Positions 9,030-18,231 of a stretch of DNA of 62,810 bases are shown here, piece after piece (positions within the stretch are counted from its first letter, which is position 1; each line of letters starts with the position of its first letter). Source of the stretch: Pseudomonadota bacterium (lineage in GTDB: Bacteria; Desulfobacterota; Desulfobulbia; Desulfobulbales; SURF-16); assembly GCA_018822545.1 (NCBI GenBank), contig JAHJKA010000065.1, forward strand, positions 1 through 62,810, read 5' to 3'. The translations under genes and the position numbers were made by a program. The notes under the pieces are model-generated. The model was given only the letters and a program-made list of their open reading frames with translations, did not search any database and was not told the origin of the DNA.

Positions 9030-9299
9030 ATGACACCCATTGAGGCAGTTACCCTGGGACAAAATGCTGTAAACATTACCCTGCTGCTCTCCGCCCCCCT
9101 GCTGATTGTCGCCATGGTGGTGGGCCTCGCCATTGCCCTGTTCCAGGCCACCACCCAAATCCAGGAGATGACCCTGACCTTTGTGCCGAAAATCGCCTCG
9201 GTGATGATTGCCATGCTCTTTTTCTCGTCCTGGATGCTGATTAAATTAACCGATTACACCCGGGTGCTTTTTGAAAGCATCCCCATGCTGATCAGGTAG
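9030..9299 (+). CDS. fliQ: Flagellar export gate protein FliQ
   Basis: An 89-residue protein of two membrane segments, as usual for FliQ: LLLSAPLLIVAMVVGLAIAL and VMIAMLFFSSWMLIKLTDY, linked by the conserved QATTQIQEMTLTFVPKI. FliQ packs around the FliP ring of the export gate. It starts 12 bases after fliP with AAGGAGACCCCG before the ATG, and is followed by fliR after five bases. Confidence 0.97.
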   Translation: MTPIEAVTLGQNAVNITLLLSAPLLIVAMVVGLAIALFQATTQIQEMTLTFVPKIASVMIAMLFFSSWMLIKLTDYTRVLFESIPMLIR

Positions 9300-9304
9300 A
9301 CGAG

Positions 9305-10093
9305 ATGACAGAAACGGCCCTCCTTAACTGGACACTCAACAATCTGCTGGTCTTGGTCATTGTTATGATCAGGGTGGGGCCCCTGCTCTTTTTCATGCCG
9401 GTGCTCGGGACGAAGGCCGTGCCGAACTCGGTCAAGATGCTCATGACCATTGCCGTTGCTCTGGTCGCGGCCCCCTCGGTTGCTGTCACCGCCAACCAGC
9501 TCCCCACAACAGCCCTGGGATTTGCCCTCTTTGCCCTAAACGAAATCTGCTTTGCCGCCATCCTCGCCCTTTTTGCCCGCCTGATCTTTGACGCCATCCA
9601 GCTGGCCGGCCAGATGATCGGCATCCAAATGGGTATGAGTATGGCCGGCGTTATGGATCCCCAATTCGGCAACCAGGTCTCCCTGGTGGGTCAAGTATGG
9701 ACCATGACAGCCTTTCTCATCTTCCTGGCTGTTGACGGCCACCACATTTTTTTCACCACCCTGGTGGAGAGTTATCAATGGGTAGCCCCTGGCACCCTGC
9801 ACCTTACCCAGGCTACCTATAATGGCATTATGGAAGCGATGGGCCGGATGTTCATCATGGGTGTCAAAATAATGGCACCGGCATCGGCTGCCATTTTTTT
9901 CTCACATATCGCCATGGGTATCATCGCCAAGACCGTGCCGCAAATCCCCATCCTCATCGTCGGCATGCCCATGAATATCCTCATCGGCCTGCTTTTTGCC
10001 GGGCTGTCCATGGGATACTTTATGCCGTTGATGGTTGGCCAGTTTGAATTACTTGGACGCCTCCTGCCCAGGCTGGCCCAGGGAATGGGATAA
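9305..10093 (+). CDS. fliR: Flagellar export gate protein FliR
   Basis: A 262-residue polytopic protein with FliR features: RVGPLLFFMPVLGTKAVPN in the first third, GMSMAGVMDPQFGNQVSL in the middle, and PILIVGMPMNILIGL near the C-terminus. FliR completes the export gate with FliP and FliQ. The gene begins five bases after fliQ. The 71-base gap to flhB has no visible structure. Confidence 0.96.
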   Translation: MTETALLNWTLNNLLVLVIVMIRVGPLLFFMPVLGTKAVPNSVKMLMTIAVALVAAPSVAVTANQLPTTALGFALFALNEICFAAILALFARLIFDAIQLAGQMIGIQMGMSMAGVMDPQFGNQVSLVGQVWTMTAFLIFLAVDGHHIFFTTLVESYQWVAPGTLHLTQATYNGIMEAMGRMFIMGVKIMAPASAAIFFSHIAMGIIAKTVPQIPILIVGMPMNILIGLLFAGLSMGYFMPLMVGQFELLGRLLPRLAQGMG

Positions 10094-10164
10094 GCAGAGG
10101 ATGAAGTTATGCCTCGTTGCAATTTTCAAAAAGTAACTAAAGAACAAACTGAGAAAAAACGATC

Positions 10165-11235
10165 ATGAGTGAAGAGTCCAGCGGACAGGAAAAAACAGAA
10201 GACCCCACCTCCAGGCGCCTCCAAGAGGCCCGGAAAAAGGGTGACGTGCTGAAAAGCATGGAGGTGCCTTCTGCGGCTGTCCTTCTCTGCGGCTTGCTGG
10301 CCATCTACTCAATGAAGACCTACATGTATGACCGCCTCCTTTTGGTGATGCGCTATTATCTCAGCCAGCTCCACAGCCTCACCATTACCCCGGACAACCT
10401 GCTGCAGCTCTCCCTGGAGGTCATGACCTTCTTTGCTCTCCTGGTTGGCCCCCTGATGATCGTCATTTTCATCACAGCCCTCGCCTCAAACTATGCCCAG
10501 GTAGGTGTCATTTTTTCCACCGAAAAAATTGTCCCCAAGTTTGAGAAAATTGATCCCCTCAAGGGTCTACAGCGTCTCTTCTCCATGCAGACCCTGTTTA
10601 ACACCCTTAAGTCCATTGCCAAACTGGCCATTGTTGGCTGGGTGGCTTACAGCGTTGTTAAAGACAACGTTTACAACCTGCTGCCCCTGATGGACCAAAC
10701 GCCTCTGGCAATCTTCATTTTCTACGCCAAGATTTCCTTTTGGATGTTTTTAAAAGCAGCCCTGATCATTGCTGGCCTTGCCGCCCTTGACTGGCTTTTT
10801 CAACGCTGGCAGTTTATGAAAAAGATGAAGATGACCAAGCAGGAAATCAAAGAAGAGGCCAAGAATACTGAAGGTGATCCCCATGTTAAAGGGCGCATTC
10901 GTTCCATTCAGATGGAAATGGCCAGAAAGAGAATGATGGCCGATGTCCCCCACGCAGATGTCATCATCACCAACCCAACCCGTCTGGCCATTGCCATCAA
11001 ATATGACAGCGCCACCATGGCTGCCCCAAAAGTGGTGGCCAAAGGGGCCGGGGTGATCGCCCACAGAATCAAGGAAATAGCCAAGGAGAACCGTATCCCG
11101 CTTATGGAGGATAAGCCCCTGGCGCAAGCACTATACAAGACAGTGGAGATTGGCGAGGAGATCCCCGCCAACCTCTTCCAGGCCGTGGCCGAGATTCTGG
11201 CCCACGTCTACAGTGTAAAACGCAAAGCAGCGTAA
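10165..11235 (+). CDS. flhB: Flagellar export substrate-specificity protein FlhB, with NPTR instead of NPTH
   Basis: A 356-residue protein. The N-terminus SGQEKTEDPTSRRLQEARKK is the canonical FlhB start, followed by four membrane segments and a cytoplasmic domain. FlhB switches export from rod/hook to filament proteins after autocleavage between Asn and Pro of an NPTH motif. Here the motif reads NPTR (AAC CCA ACC CGT) in ITNPTRLAIAIKYD. Asn and Pro, the cleaved pair, are kept, but the usual histidine is arginine. The C-terminal GxEIP helix region (VEIGEEIPANLFQAVAEILA) is normal. Confidence 0.95.
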   Translation: MSEESSGQEKTEDPTSRRLQEARKKGDVLKSMEVPSAAVLLCGLLAIYSMKTYMYDRLLLVMRYYLSQLHSLTITPDNLLQLSLEVMTFFALLVGPLMIVIFITALASNYAQVGVIFSTEKIVPKFEKIDPLKGLQRLFSMQTLFNTLKSIAKLAIVGWVAYSVVKDNVYNLLPLMDQTPLAIFIFYAKISFWMFLKAALIIAGLAALDWLFQRWQFMKKMKMTKQEIKEEAKNTEGDPHVKGRIRSIQMEMARKRMMADVPHADVIITNPTRLAIAIKYDSATMAAPKVVAKGAGVIAHRIKEIAKENRIPLMEDKPLAQALYKTVEIGEEIPANLFQAVAEILAHVYSVKRKAA

Positions 11236-11343
11236 GAGCAGAATCCAGAAGAGAGGAGACAGCATTCAGAATATATGAAGACAGCTTGTGCAACGTAGCC
11301 CCTGCTGAATTCTGCCTTCTGAATCCTGAATACTGATAAGATT

Positions 11344-13446
11344 ATGGCAGCTGAAAAGACCTTAAATCCGATAAAGATCGAATACACCAGTCTCCTGGTG
11401 GCCGTGGGTGTAGTTGCGATCCTGATGATCATGATCATGCCCCTGCCTACCATGGTGCTTGATCTTCTGCTGTCTTTGGGCATTACCATGAGTCTGGTGA
11501 TCATGCTGATGTGCATGTACAACACCGACCCTCTGGACTTCTCCTCTTTCCCGTCCCTGCTGCTGCTGACCACCCTGTTTCGGCTGTCATTAAATATCGC
11601 CTCCACCCGCCTCATTCTCCTTCATGGCCATGAGGGTCCGGGTGCTGTGGGCCAGGTCATTCAGTCTTTTGGTAATTTCGTGGTGGGGGGCAGTTTTGCT
11701 GTGGGCCTGATCATCTTCCTGATCATGGTGCTGATCAATTTCATCGTTATCACCAAAGGTTCCGGTCGTATCGCCGAGGTAGCAGCCCGCTTCACCCTGG
11801 ATGCCATGCCCGGCAAGCAGATGGCCATTGATGCCGATCTTAACGCCGGCCTTATTGACGAGGCCACTGCCAAGAGCCGTCGCGAAAGGATATCCCGCCA
11901 ATCCGAATTTTACGGAGCCATGGATGGTGCCTCGAAATTCGTGCGCGGCGAGGCCGTGGCCTCCCTGGTAATCATGGCCATCAATATTATTGGCGGTCTC
12001 TTTATCGGCGCTGTCCTGCAGAACATGGACATCCTGAACGCGGCCGAAACATACACCCTGCTTACCATCGGTGACGGCCTGGTCTCCCAGATCCCCGCCC
12101 TGATCATCTCCACGGCCGCAGGTATTATTGTCAGCCGGGCCGCCTCCGAGCATAGCATGGGTATTGAGCTCACCAAGCAGTTCGGCAAGCAGCCGGAGGC
12201 CCTGGCCGTCTCTTCAGGCATCATCATCCTCTTCGGCCTGATTCCCGGCCTGCCCCATATTCCTTTTATCCTGCTGGGTATTGGCATGGGCGTTTTAGCC
12301 TGGTTTGCCTTTGTGCAGAAGGCAACAGGCGAGGAAAGCGCCAAAAAAGAGAAAGAATCTGCCCGCAAAACCAAGGAACCGCAACCTGGCTCGCCCGAAA
12401 CAGTGGAGGCCTTGCTTTCCATGGATACCCTTGAACTTGAGGTGGGCTATGGCCTTATCCCTCTGGTTGATGAAAACCAGCAAGGCGACCTTTTGGAACG
12501 CATCCGCGGTATCCGCCGCCAATTTGCCACAGAGATCGGCCTGCTGCTGCCGCCGCTCCATGTCCGTGACAACCTGCAGATCAAACCAGATGAATATGTC
12601 TTGCTCTTAAAAGGCGTGGAGATCGCCAAGGGTGAACTGCTCATGGGCCATTACCTGGCCATGGATTCCGGGGCAGCCAAAAGAGAAATTGAGGGTATTC
12701 CCACCACCGAGCCCGCCTTCCAGCTCCCAGCCCTGTGGATCAGTGCCGACAAGCGCGATGAAGCTCAGCTGGCAGGCTACACCGTGGTGGATCCCTCCAC
12801 CGTGGTTGCCACCCATCTCACCGAGGTGTTGCGCAGCCATGCTGATGAACTCCTTGGCCGCCAAGACACCCAGAAACTCCTTGACCACCTTGCCAAAACC
12901 CATCCCAAGGTAGTTGAAGAGCTGGTACCAAACCTCCTCAGCCTGGGCAGTGTCCAGAAGGTGCTCCAGAACCTGCTGCGGGAAAGGGTATCCATCCGCG
13001 ACATGCTCACGATCTGCGAAACGCTGGCTGATTTTGCTCCGATCAACAAGGCACCTGATCTTCTTACTGAATATGTCCGTCAGAAGATGGCCCGCTCTCT
13101 GATTGGCGCCCTTGTGGATGATCATAATGAGCTCCACCTGCTTACTGTTGATAGCAAAATAGAAGATTTTATCAGGGAATCGATCCACAAAACCGAACAG
13201 GGCTCTTTTTTGTCGCTCGAGCCCAACTTGGGCCAGCGGATTGTCGAATCGGTCATTAAAGAAACGGAAAGGGTGGCGGCAGAAGGCTATCAGCCGGTCC
13301 TGCTTTCCACACCGACCATCCGTCGTCATCTGCGCCAGCTCATTGAGCGCTTTGCACCGCAGGTCATTGTCATCTCCTCAAGTGAGCTGACAACAAATGT
13401 AAAAATAAACTCCCTTGGGGCCGTCGCTATTAATCAACAAGCTTAA
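11344..13446 (+). CDS. flhA: Flagellar export protein FlhA
   Basis: A 700-residue protein with eight predicted N-terminal membrane segments and a large cytoplasmic domain from about residue 335. Conserved FlhA/InvA motifs include PLPTMVLDLLLSLGITMSLV, FPSLLLLTTLFRLSLNIAST, and the FHIPEP region (ARFTLDAMPGKQMAIDADLN, then RRERISRQSEFYGAMDGASK). The cytoplasmic platform receives chaperone-substrate complexes. The 108-base gap before it contains repeated CTGAAT-type motifs but no gene. Confidence 0.97.
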   Translation: MAAEKTLNPIKIEYTSLLVAVGVVAILMIMIMPLPTMVLDLLLSLGITMSLVIMLMCMYNTDPLDFSSFPSLLLLTTLFRLSLNIASTRLILLHGHEGPGAVGQVIQSFGNFVVGGSFAVGLIIFLIMVLINFIVITKGSGRIAEVAARFTLDAMPGKQMAIDADLNAGLIDEATAKSRRERISRQSEFYGAMDGASKFVRGEAVASLVIMAINIIGGLFIGAVLQNMDILNAAETYTLLTIGDGLVSQIPALIISTAAGIIVSRAASEHSMGIELTKQFGKQPEALAVSSGIIILFGLIPGLPHIPFILLGIGMGVLAWFAFVQKATGEESAKKEKESARKTKEPQPGSPETVEALLSMDTLELEVGYGLIPLVDENQQGDLLERIRGIRRQFATEIGLLLPPLHVRDNLQIKPDEYVLLLKGVEIAKGELLMGHYLAMDSGAAKREIEGIPTTEPAFQLPALWISADKRDEAQLAGYTVVDPSTVVATHLTEVLRSHADELLGRQDTQKLLDHLAKTHPKVVEELVPNLLSLGSVQKVLQNLLRERVSIRDMLTICETLADFAPINKAPDLLTEYVRQKMARSLIGALVDDHNELHLLTVDSKIEDFIRESIHKTEQGSFLSLEPNLGQRIVESVIKETERVAAEGYQPVLLSTPTIRRHLRQLIERFAPQVIVISSSELTTNVKINSLGAVAINQQA

Positions 13447-13502
13447 GGCGCCTTACCCGTTTAACCGGCACTGCTGCCATGTTTTTTCTGAGATTGATGA
13501 CT

Positions 13503-14588
13503 ATGATTATTAAAAAATTCGAAGCATCTACAGCCCCCAAAGCCATGGAACTCGTAAAAAAAGCCCTGGGTGAAAATGCCGTAATCTTCTCCCAGAAAAC
13601 CCTGGACAAGGGAACCCCATACCAACGCGTGGAAATCATGGCGGCGACTGATTACGAGATGGATAAAAAAACAGCACCACTCTTGTCGGAAAAAGAGGTG
13701 CAGGGAAAATCCTTGCCAACTTATGGGTACGATGCCATTCGTAAGCCTCAAAAAAATCCGCCGCAGCGCCAGAAAAAACAGTTGGAAAGTCGAGAACTGG
13801 CAAATAATTTTGCCAAACTGCTCAAAGAAAATACTGATCCCTGGGAATCCGATAAAAAGAGGAGCACCCATGCTCCCCTCCCCAAGGCCATCCAACGCAA
13901 TCAAATCAAGAAATGGCGCGATGAGGTCATCGACCAGATTCAGGTGGAACATCTTTTAAGCCATACACCTGGAACCCCTGACATCATCGCCTTGGTCGGC
14001 CCCACTGGTGTCGGCAAAACAACCACCGCTGCAAAACTTGCCGCATGGTATCATCTGCACGAAGGAAAAAAGGTAACGATGATTTCCATGGACTGCTACC
14101 GCATTGGCGCCACCGACCAGCTTCGCACCTATGCCAGAATTATGCGGTTACCCTGCGAAGTTGCCGTACGCAAAGATGATCTGCCGGCAGCTGTTGCCCG
14201 CCATCATGACGCCGACCTCATTATCATCGATACCGCCGGCAAGAGTCCCTATGACTCTAAACATGTTGCTGAACTGGCCGACTGGTTCGCGCCGGTACCC
14301 AACATCCAGCTTCTGCTCTGCCTGAGTGCCACCACCAAAAAGGAGGATCTGTCACAGATCGTCAACTCGTATCAGCCCTTGGCGCCGCACAGTGTCATCC
14401 TTACCAAGCTTGATGAAACCAGGGCCTATGCCTCTCTTTGCCAGCAGGTGGCTGCAGCCAACATGCCGGTGGGCTATCTCACCATGGGCCAACGGGTCCC
14501 CGAGGATTTCATGGTGGCGGACAAACCTTTTCTGGACAGCTTTTTCAAACAAGGCTGGCCAGCCATGGAACAACATATGACCAACTAA
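13503..14588 (+). CDS. flhF: Flagellar GTPase FlhF (SRP-like)
   Basis: A 361-residue SRP-type GTPase. The N-terminus MIIKKFEASTAPKAMELVKK matches the FlhF start; earlier in-frame ATG codons (13479, 13497) would add residues not seen in the family. The NG domain carries the P-loop GPTGVGKTTTAAKLA, the MDCYRIGATDQL motif, IDTAGKSPYD and TKLDETRAYA. FlhF sets the location and number of polar flagella together with FlhG, whose gene follows. A basic, low-complexity B domain (about 60-140) lies between the N-terminus and the NG domain. Confidence 0.93.
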   Translation: MIIKKFEASTAPKAMELVKKALGENAVIFSQKTLDKGTPYQRVEIMAATDYEMDKKTAPLLSEKEVQGKSLPTYGYDAIRKPQKNPPQRQKKQLESRELANNFAKLLKENTDPWESDKKRSTHAPLPKAIQRNQIKKWRDEVIDQIQVEHLLSHTPGTPDIIALVGPTGVGKTTTAAKLAAWYHLHEGKKVTMISMDCYRIGATDQLRTYARIMRLPCEVAVRKDDLPAAVARHHDADLIIIDTAGKSPYDSKHVAELADWFAPVPNIQLLLCLSATTKKEDLSQIVNSYQPLAPHSVILTKLDETRAYASLCQQVAAANMPVGYLTMGQRVPEDFMVADKPFLDSFFKQGWPAMEQHMTN

Positions 14589-14660
14589 GTTTTTAAACGC
14601 GGCAAAAACGTAAAGAAAAAGGGCAAGAAATCCCTGATGATTATAAGACTGGCAGGAAAG

Positions 14661-14680
14661 GGTTGTTTGCGAAAACAACC
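14661..14680 (+). other. Eight-base-pair hairpin with GCGA tetraloop in the flhF-flhG gap
   Basis: GGTTGTTT pairs perfectly with AAACAACC around GCGA, a GNRA-type loop. There is no T tract behind it, so it is not an intrinsic terminator. It sits in the 272-base gap before flhG, the longest gap inside the flagellar operon, and may be an RNA-stability or protein-docking element. Confidence 0.35.
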
Positions 14681-14860
14681 GTTGAGGACTTTGAAGACCG
14701 CCGAGCACATTGAAACTGCAAGCAAAGACTTTTGCCCTGTTTAGTTGAAACTCTTTTTCGTCGACACCCATGAGGGTTGAGCTCATAATTTTTCACACGT
14801 ACGAGTTTTTCAACCCAGAGATGCACGCAATACAGTATATTTAAGAGAGTTTAATTTCTT

Positions 14861-15739
14861 ATGAATCAGGCAGACACCTTGGAAAAGATTATGGCGCGCA
14901 CCTCTGCACAAAAATATGAATCAGGACGTCACAGCTCACCACCCCGAGTTATTGCCGTTACCAGTGGCAAAGGAGGGGTCGGCAAGACAAACATCGTGAC
15001 CAACCTTGCTTACGCCCTGGCCCGCAAAGGCAAAAAAGTGCTGGTTCTTGATGCCGATCTGAACCTGGCCAATGTCGATGTCCTCCTTGGCCTGACCCCA
15101 AAGTTCAACCTCCACCATGTCTTGCTCGGCGAGAAAAAACTCACAGATATCCTCGTCACTGCCCCGGGTGGTTTCCAGATTCTGCCGGCAAGCTCCGGCA
15201 TTATGGAATTGGCAGAGCTCAAGGAAGAGCAAAAACTTTTTTTCCTCTCGGAGATAAGCGCCCTGGGCAACATCGTCGACATCATGCTCATCGATACAGC
15301 AGCCGGCATTAACAATAATGTGATTTATTTCACCCTGGCCGCCCAGGAGAAGGTGGTGGTCCTCACCCCTGAACCCACCTCCCTGACTGACGCCTACGCC
15401 ATGATCAAGGTCCTTTCCACCCTGCATGACGTTAAACGCTTTCGCATCCTGGTCAACTCGGCCCATAACGAAAAAGAGGCCTTGGCCGTCTTTCGCCAGC
15501 TCACCTTGGTGGCAGACCGCTTTCTGGGCTCATTGTCGCTGGATTACCTCGGCTTTCTCCCCTATGACAGTAAACTTCCGCAATCAGTCCGGGCCCAGCG
15601 TCTGGTGGTGGATATGTCGCCGCGATCCACTATAAGCGGTAAATTTTTCGATTTAGCCGAGCGACTGGTTCAAGAAAAACCAGACAACCATACCGACGGA
15701 AACATTAAATTTTTCTGGAAAGGTCTTTTTAACATGTAA
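14861..15739 (+). CDS. flhG: Flagellum number regulator FlhG/FleN (MinD-like ATPase)
   Basis: A 292-residue MinD/ParA-family ATPase. The deviant Walker A motif is TSGKGGVGKTNIVTNLA, followed by LVLDADLNLANVDVLLGL and LIDTAAGINNNV, all typical of FlhG. These proteins oppose FlhF and limit flagellar number. They bind FliM/FliN and act as an ATP-dependent switch. The N-terminus MNQADTLEKIMA contains the short activator-like peptide found in FlhG that stimulates FlhF. A membrane-targeting C-terminal helix is plausible (FDLAERLVQEKP). Confidence 0.92.
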   Translation: MNQADTLEKIMARTSAQKYESGRHSSPPRVIAVTSGKGGVGKTNIVTNLAYALARKGKKVLVLDADLNLANVDVLLGLTPKFNLHHVLLGEKKLTDILVTAPGGFQILPASSGIMELAELKEEQKLFFLSEISALGNIVDIMLIDTAAGINNNVIYFTLAAQEKVVVLTPEPTSLTDAYAMIKVLSTLHDVKRFRILVNSAHNEKEALAVFRQLTLVADRFLGSLSLDYLGFLPYDSKLPQSVRAQRLVVDMSPRSTISGKFFDLAERLVQEKPDNHTDGNIKFFWKGLFNM

Positions 15740-15756
15740 TATACTTTAGGTATCTT

Positions 15757-16599
15757 ATGTATAAGCCTCCTTACCTTAGAGTCAGAAACGAGACACCAGG
15801 CACAAGCACTCACATGATCAAACAGCAACCATCCAAATTCAAGGATTACACAAACGCCTATTTCCAGGCCGATACGGCCCCGGATGCGGAAAAGCGTGAT
15901 GAGTTGATCTTGGCCTACACTCCACTTATCAAGTATATCGCCAGTCGCCTTGCCTCCCGTCTTCCAGCCCAAGTCGCCTTTGATGACCTGGTCTCCAGTG
16001 GCATTATCGGTCTCATTGATGCCATTGACAAGTTTGATATCGCTAAAAATGTGCAATTTAAAACATATGCCGAGTTTCGTATCCGTGGCGCCATGCTTGA
16101 CGAACTGCGCTCTCTGGACTGGGTCCCTCGCTCGGTGCGAAGAAAGGCCACCGATCTTGAACACGCCTACAACAAACTTGAAAAAAAACTGGGTCGGCCG
16201 GCTCAGGATGAAGAGACGGCCCTAGAAATGGCAATCAGCCTTGATGATTTCTACAAGCTTCTTGACGAAACCAAGGCTATCACCTTTATGGATATTGAGC
16301 TTTTACGCCAACAGACCCCGGACCAGATCCACGCCGGCAACGGTCTGGCCACCATATCCATGGATGCCAATGATCCCTTTGCCGCCATCAACCTCAAACA
16401 GATTCGTGATCTTTTGGCCTCATCCATAGAGGCCCTACCCGAGAAGGAACGTCTGGTCGTCTCTCTCTATTATTTTAATGAATTAACCATGAAAGAGATC
16501 GGCCAGGTTCTAAACTACACGGAGTCACGCATTTCCCAGATGCACTCCAAGGCCATGCTCCGCTTACGTACCAAGATCAAAAAAGCTTTGGCCATCTGA
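15757..16599 (+). CDS. fliA: RNA polymerase sigma factor for flagellar genes (sigma-28)
   Basis: A 280-residue sigma factor. Region 2 contains YTPLIKYIASRLASRLP, DDLVSSGIIGLIDAIDKFD and FKTYAEFRIRGAMLDELRSLDWVPRSVRRK, the hallmark of FliA/WhiG sigma-28 factors. Region 4 carries LPEKERLVVSLYYFNELTMKEIGQVL and ESRISQMHSKA. It directs transcription of late flagellar genes and is normally held by FlgM. The start at 15757 has a weak ribosome binding site; an ATG at 15814 is an equally plausible start and would shorten the unconserved tail by 19 residues. Confidence 0.93.
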   Translation: MYKPPYLRVRNETPGTSTHMIKQQPSKFKDYTNAYFQADTAPDAEKRDELILAYTPLIKYIASRLASRLPAQVAFDDLVSSGIIGLIDAIDKFDIAKNVQFKTYAEFRIRGAMLDELRSLDWVPRSVRRKATDLEHAYNKLEKKLGRPAQDEETALEMAISLDDFYKLLDETKAITFMDIELLRQQTPDQIHAGNGLATISMDANDPFAAINLKQIRDLLASSIEALPEKERLVVSLYYFNELTMKEIGQVLNYTESRISQMHSKAMLRLRTKIKKALAI

Positions 16600-16749
16600 C
16601 AGATTTGCCCATAGGGGCTAAATAAGTGCTTTCATTTGCCATCTTTTCTGCTTAAAATATCAAGAATATTCTGAGATTATTCATAATTTTGATTATTCTG
16701 TCATCAATGCCCCCGGGGTGAAACATAAAAAAGTATTGAGGGAAACACC

Positions 16750-17130
16750 ATGCCAGCAGATACAAACATGAAAGTCCTTATTGTTGATGACTTTGCCACA
16801 ATGCGCCGCATTGTAAAAAACATCCTCACCCAATTGGGATACAAAAACATTATCGAGGCCGATGACGGCTCCACCGCTGTTGAGGTTCTCAAAAATCAGA
16901 AAGTTGACATGATCATCTCTGACTGGAACATGCCGAAGATGACGGGCCTTGAACTACTCAAACATGTGCGGGCCGACGCCACCCTTGCCAACACGCCCTT
17001 TATCATGGTCACGGCTGAGGCCCAGCAGGATAATATCATCCTGGCTGTAAAGGCCAAGGTCAGCCAGTACATCGTCAAGCCCTTTACCGCAGAAACCCTT
17101 GGTGAGAAAATCGACAAGGTGTTCAGCTAA
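16750..17130 (+). CDS. cheY: Chemotaxis response regulator CheY
   Basis: A 126-residue single receiver domain. The acidic pair is D13-D14 (IVDDF), the phosphoacceptor D58 (IISDWNMPKM), with the conserved Thr in VTAEAQQ and the Lys in IVKPF. Phosphorylated CheY binds the FliM N-terminus to reverse rotation. GAGGGAAACACC precedes the ATG. The 150-base gap from fliA suggests a separate promoter, but none is clear. Lack of an output domain and the flagellar setting support CheY over other receivers. Confidence 0.93.
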   Translation: MPADTNMKVLIVDDFATMRRIVKNILTQLGYKNIIEADDGSTAVEVLKNQKVDMIISDWNMPKMTGLELLKHVRADATLANTPFIMVTAEAQQDNIILAVKAKVSQYIVKPFTAETLGEKIDKVFS

Positions 17131-17140
17131 CCACTTTCCC

Positions 17141-17177
17141 CCCTCCATGACAGCCGATATGCTGCGGTCATGGAGGG
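17141..17177 (+). promoter_or_regulatory. Hairpin that buries the ribosome binding site of the next gene
   Basis: CCCTCCATGAC (17141-17151) is the exact reverse complement of GTCATGGAGGG (17167-17177), with a further AGC/GCT pair inside. The GGAGGG at the 3' end of the stem is the Shine-Dalgarno sequence of the gene starting at 17181, so the folded RNA would hide it. No T tract follows, so it is not an intrinsic terminator. The hairpin lies ten bases after the cheY stop. Confidence 0.55.
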
Positions 17178-17180
17178 CAC

Positions 17181-18125
17181 ATGCTCCCTCCTGGAATGAC
17201 TCCTTCTTCAAAGAAAACTCCCAGCCATGACCCCCTTGCCGATCTTGACGATGACCTCGGCGATGATTGGGAATCTGCCTTTCAGGCTGAAGACTTCATG
17301 TTTTCTCCCGAGGAGGAATCATCTGATTTTTTTCTTTTTGATGAAAACGACCCAGAAAAAAACGCAGACAGCTCCGGCCTTACTGCCGGTAAAGACAAAC
17401 CTCAAAATGGGTCAAAGCCTAGTAAAACCTCAAAAGATTCAGAGGCAGAACAAGATGTTGAATCATCAAGCGTTTTTGAGTTTCCAGGCCGGCTGCAGAT
17501 CCTGACTGCCTCCCTGCTCCAGCTCTTTCAGGCCCGCCCCCTCTATCAACGTCTGCTGCTGGGTTCTCTTCCCCTCATTTTCGTGGTTATCATCGTCAGT
17601 ACTCTTTTTTTCAAATCAACCTCAGAAGAACTCGCATCCCTGGCCGAACAGACCCTGATTGAGGAGACGCCTCTCATTGCTCCTGTTTCTGTTGATTCAA
17701 CCGGGGAAAGCGTGTCGCCCCAACAACAGGCGCAGAAAGTGTTTCCAAAGCAAGAGCCCGCTGTAGTGATTGACACCGTTCAGCAAAAATGGAAACTCCC
17801 CACCTTTGTTATTGTTGCTGGCGGTGAAACCAAGGCCGAACTTATTGTTAATGTTGACATTACTCTCATTGCCAATCTTGAAATAGGCCAGAACCTCCCG
17901 GCCGACAAACAGATATTTGTCAAAGACATCATTTACCAATTTTATGTCAACAGGCCAGCCTACGAGCTGAAACGTTATGCCCTGGCTCGCGGTGAAATGC
18001 TCAGCCAATTAAATGCCTGGCTCAATAAACAGTGGCCAAGCAACCCCTTCGACACCATTATTTTCTCCCGCTATCAGGTCACCCCGACTGCGCCGACCCT
18101 CGCCCCAAAAGTTACATTTCTGTAA
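17181..18125 (+). CDS. Unrecognised single-pass membrane protein at the end of the flagellar cluster
   Basis: A 314-residue protein not assigned to a family. Residues 1-95 are very acidic and of low complexity (DPLADLDDDLGDDW, then stretches of Glu, Ser and Lys). One membrane segment lies at about 120-143 (LLLGSLPLIFVVIIVSTLFF). The C-terminal 115 residues look folded (FVIVAGGETKAELIVNVDIT, then IIFSRYQVTPTAPT) and loosely resemble a FliL-type periplasmic domain in layout: secretory strands, then an assembly helix and a final strand. This resemblance is an inference. The ATG follows GGAGGGCAC, which is sequestered in the upstream hairpin. An ATG at 17196 is an alternative start. Confidence 0.7.
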   Translation: MLPPGMTPSSKKTPSHDPLADLDDDLGDDWESAFQAEDFMFSPEEESSDFFLFDENDPEKNADSSGLTAGKDKPQNGSKPSKTSKDSEAEQDVESSSVFEFPGRLQILTASLLQLFQARPLYQRLLLGSLPLIFVVIIVSTLFFKSTSEELASLAEQTLIEETPLIAPVSVDSTGESVSPQQQAQKVFPKQEPAVVIDTVQQKWKLPTFVIVAGGETKAELIVNVDITLIANLEIGQNLPADKQIFVKDIIYQFYVNRPAYELKRYALARGEMLSQLNAWLNKQWPSNPFDTIIFSRYQVTPTAPTLAPKVTFL

Positions 18126-18231
18126 CAATCCAGCCTCTTTGTGACATTTTTGTTACCACGCGCATCACCTTCCTCGATTGCTTTCTCTTTCTTAGCGCGC
18201 CAAATCATAACGTTACAGCCATCAAGAACAT

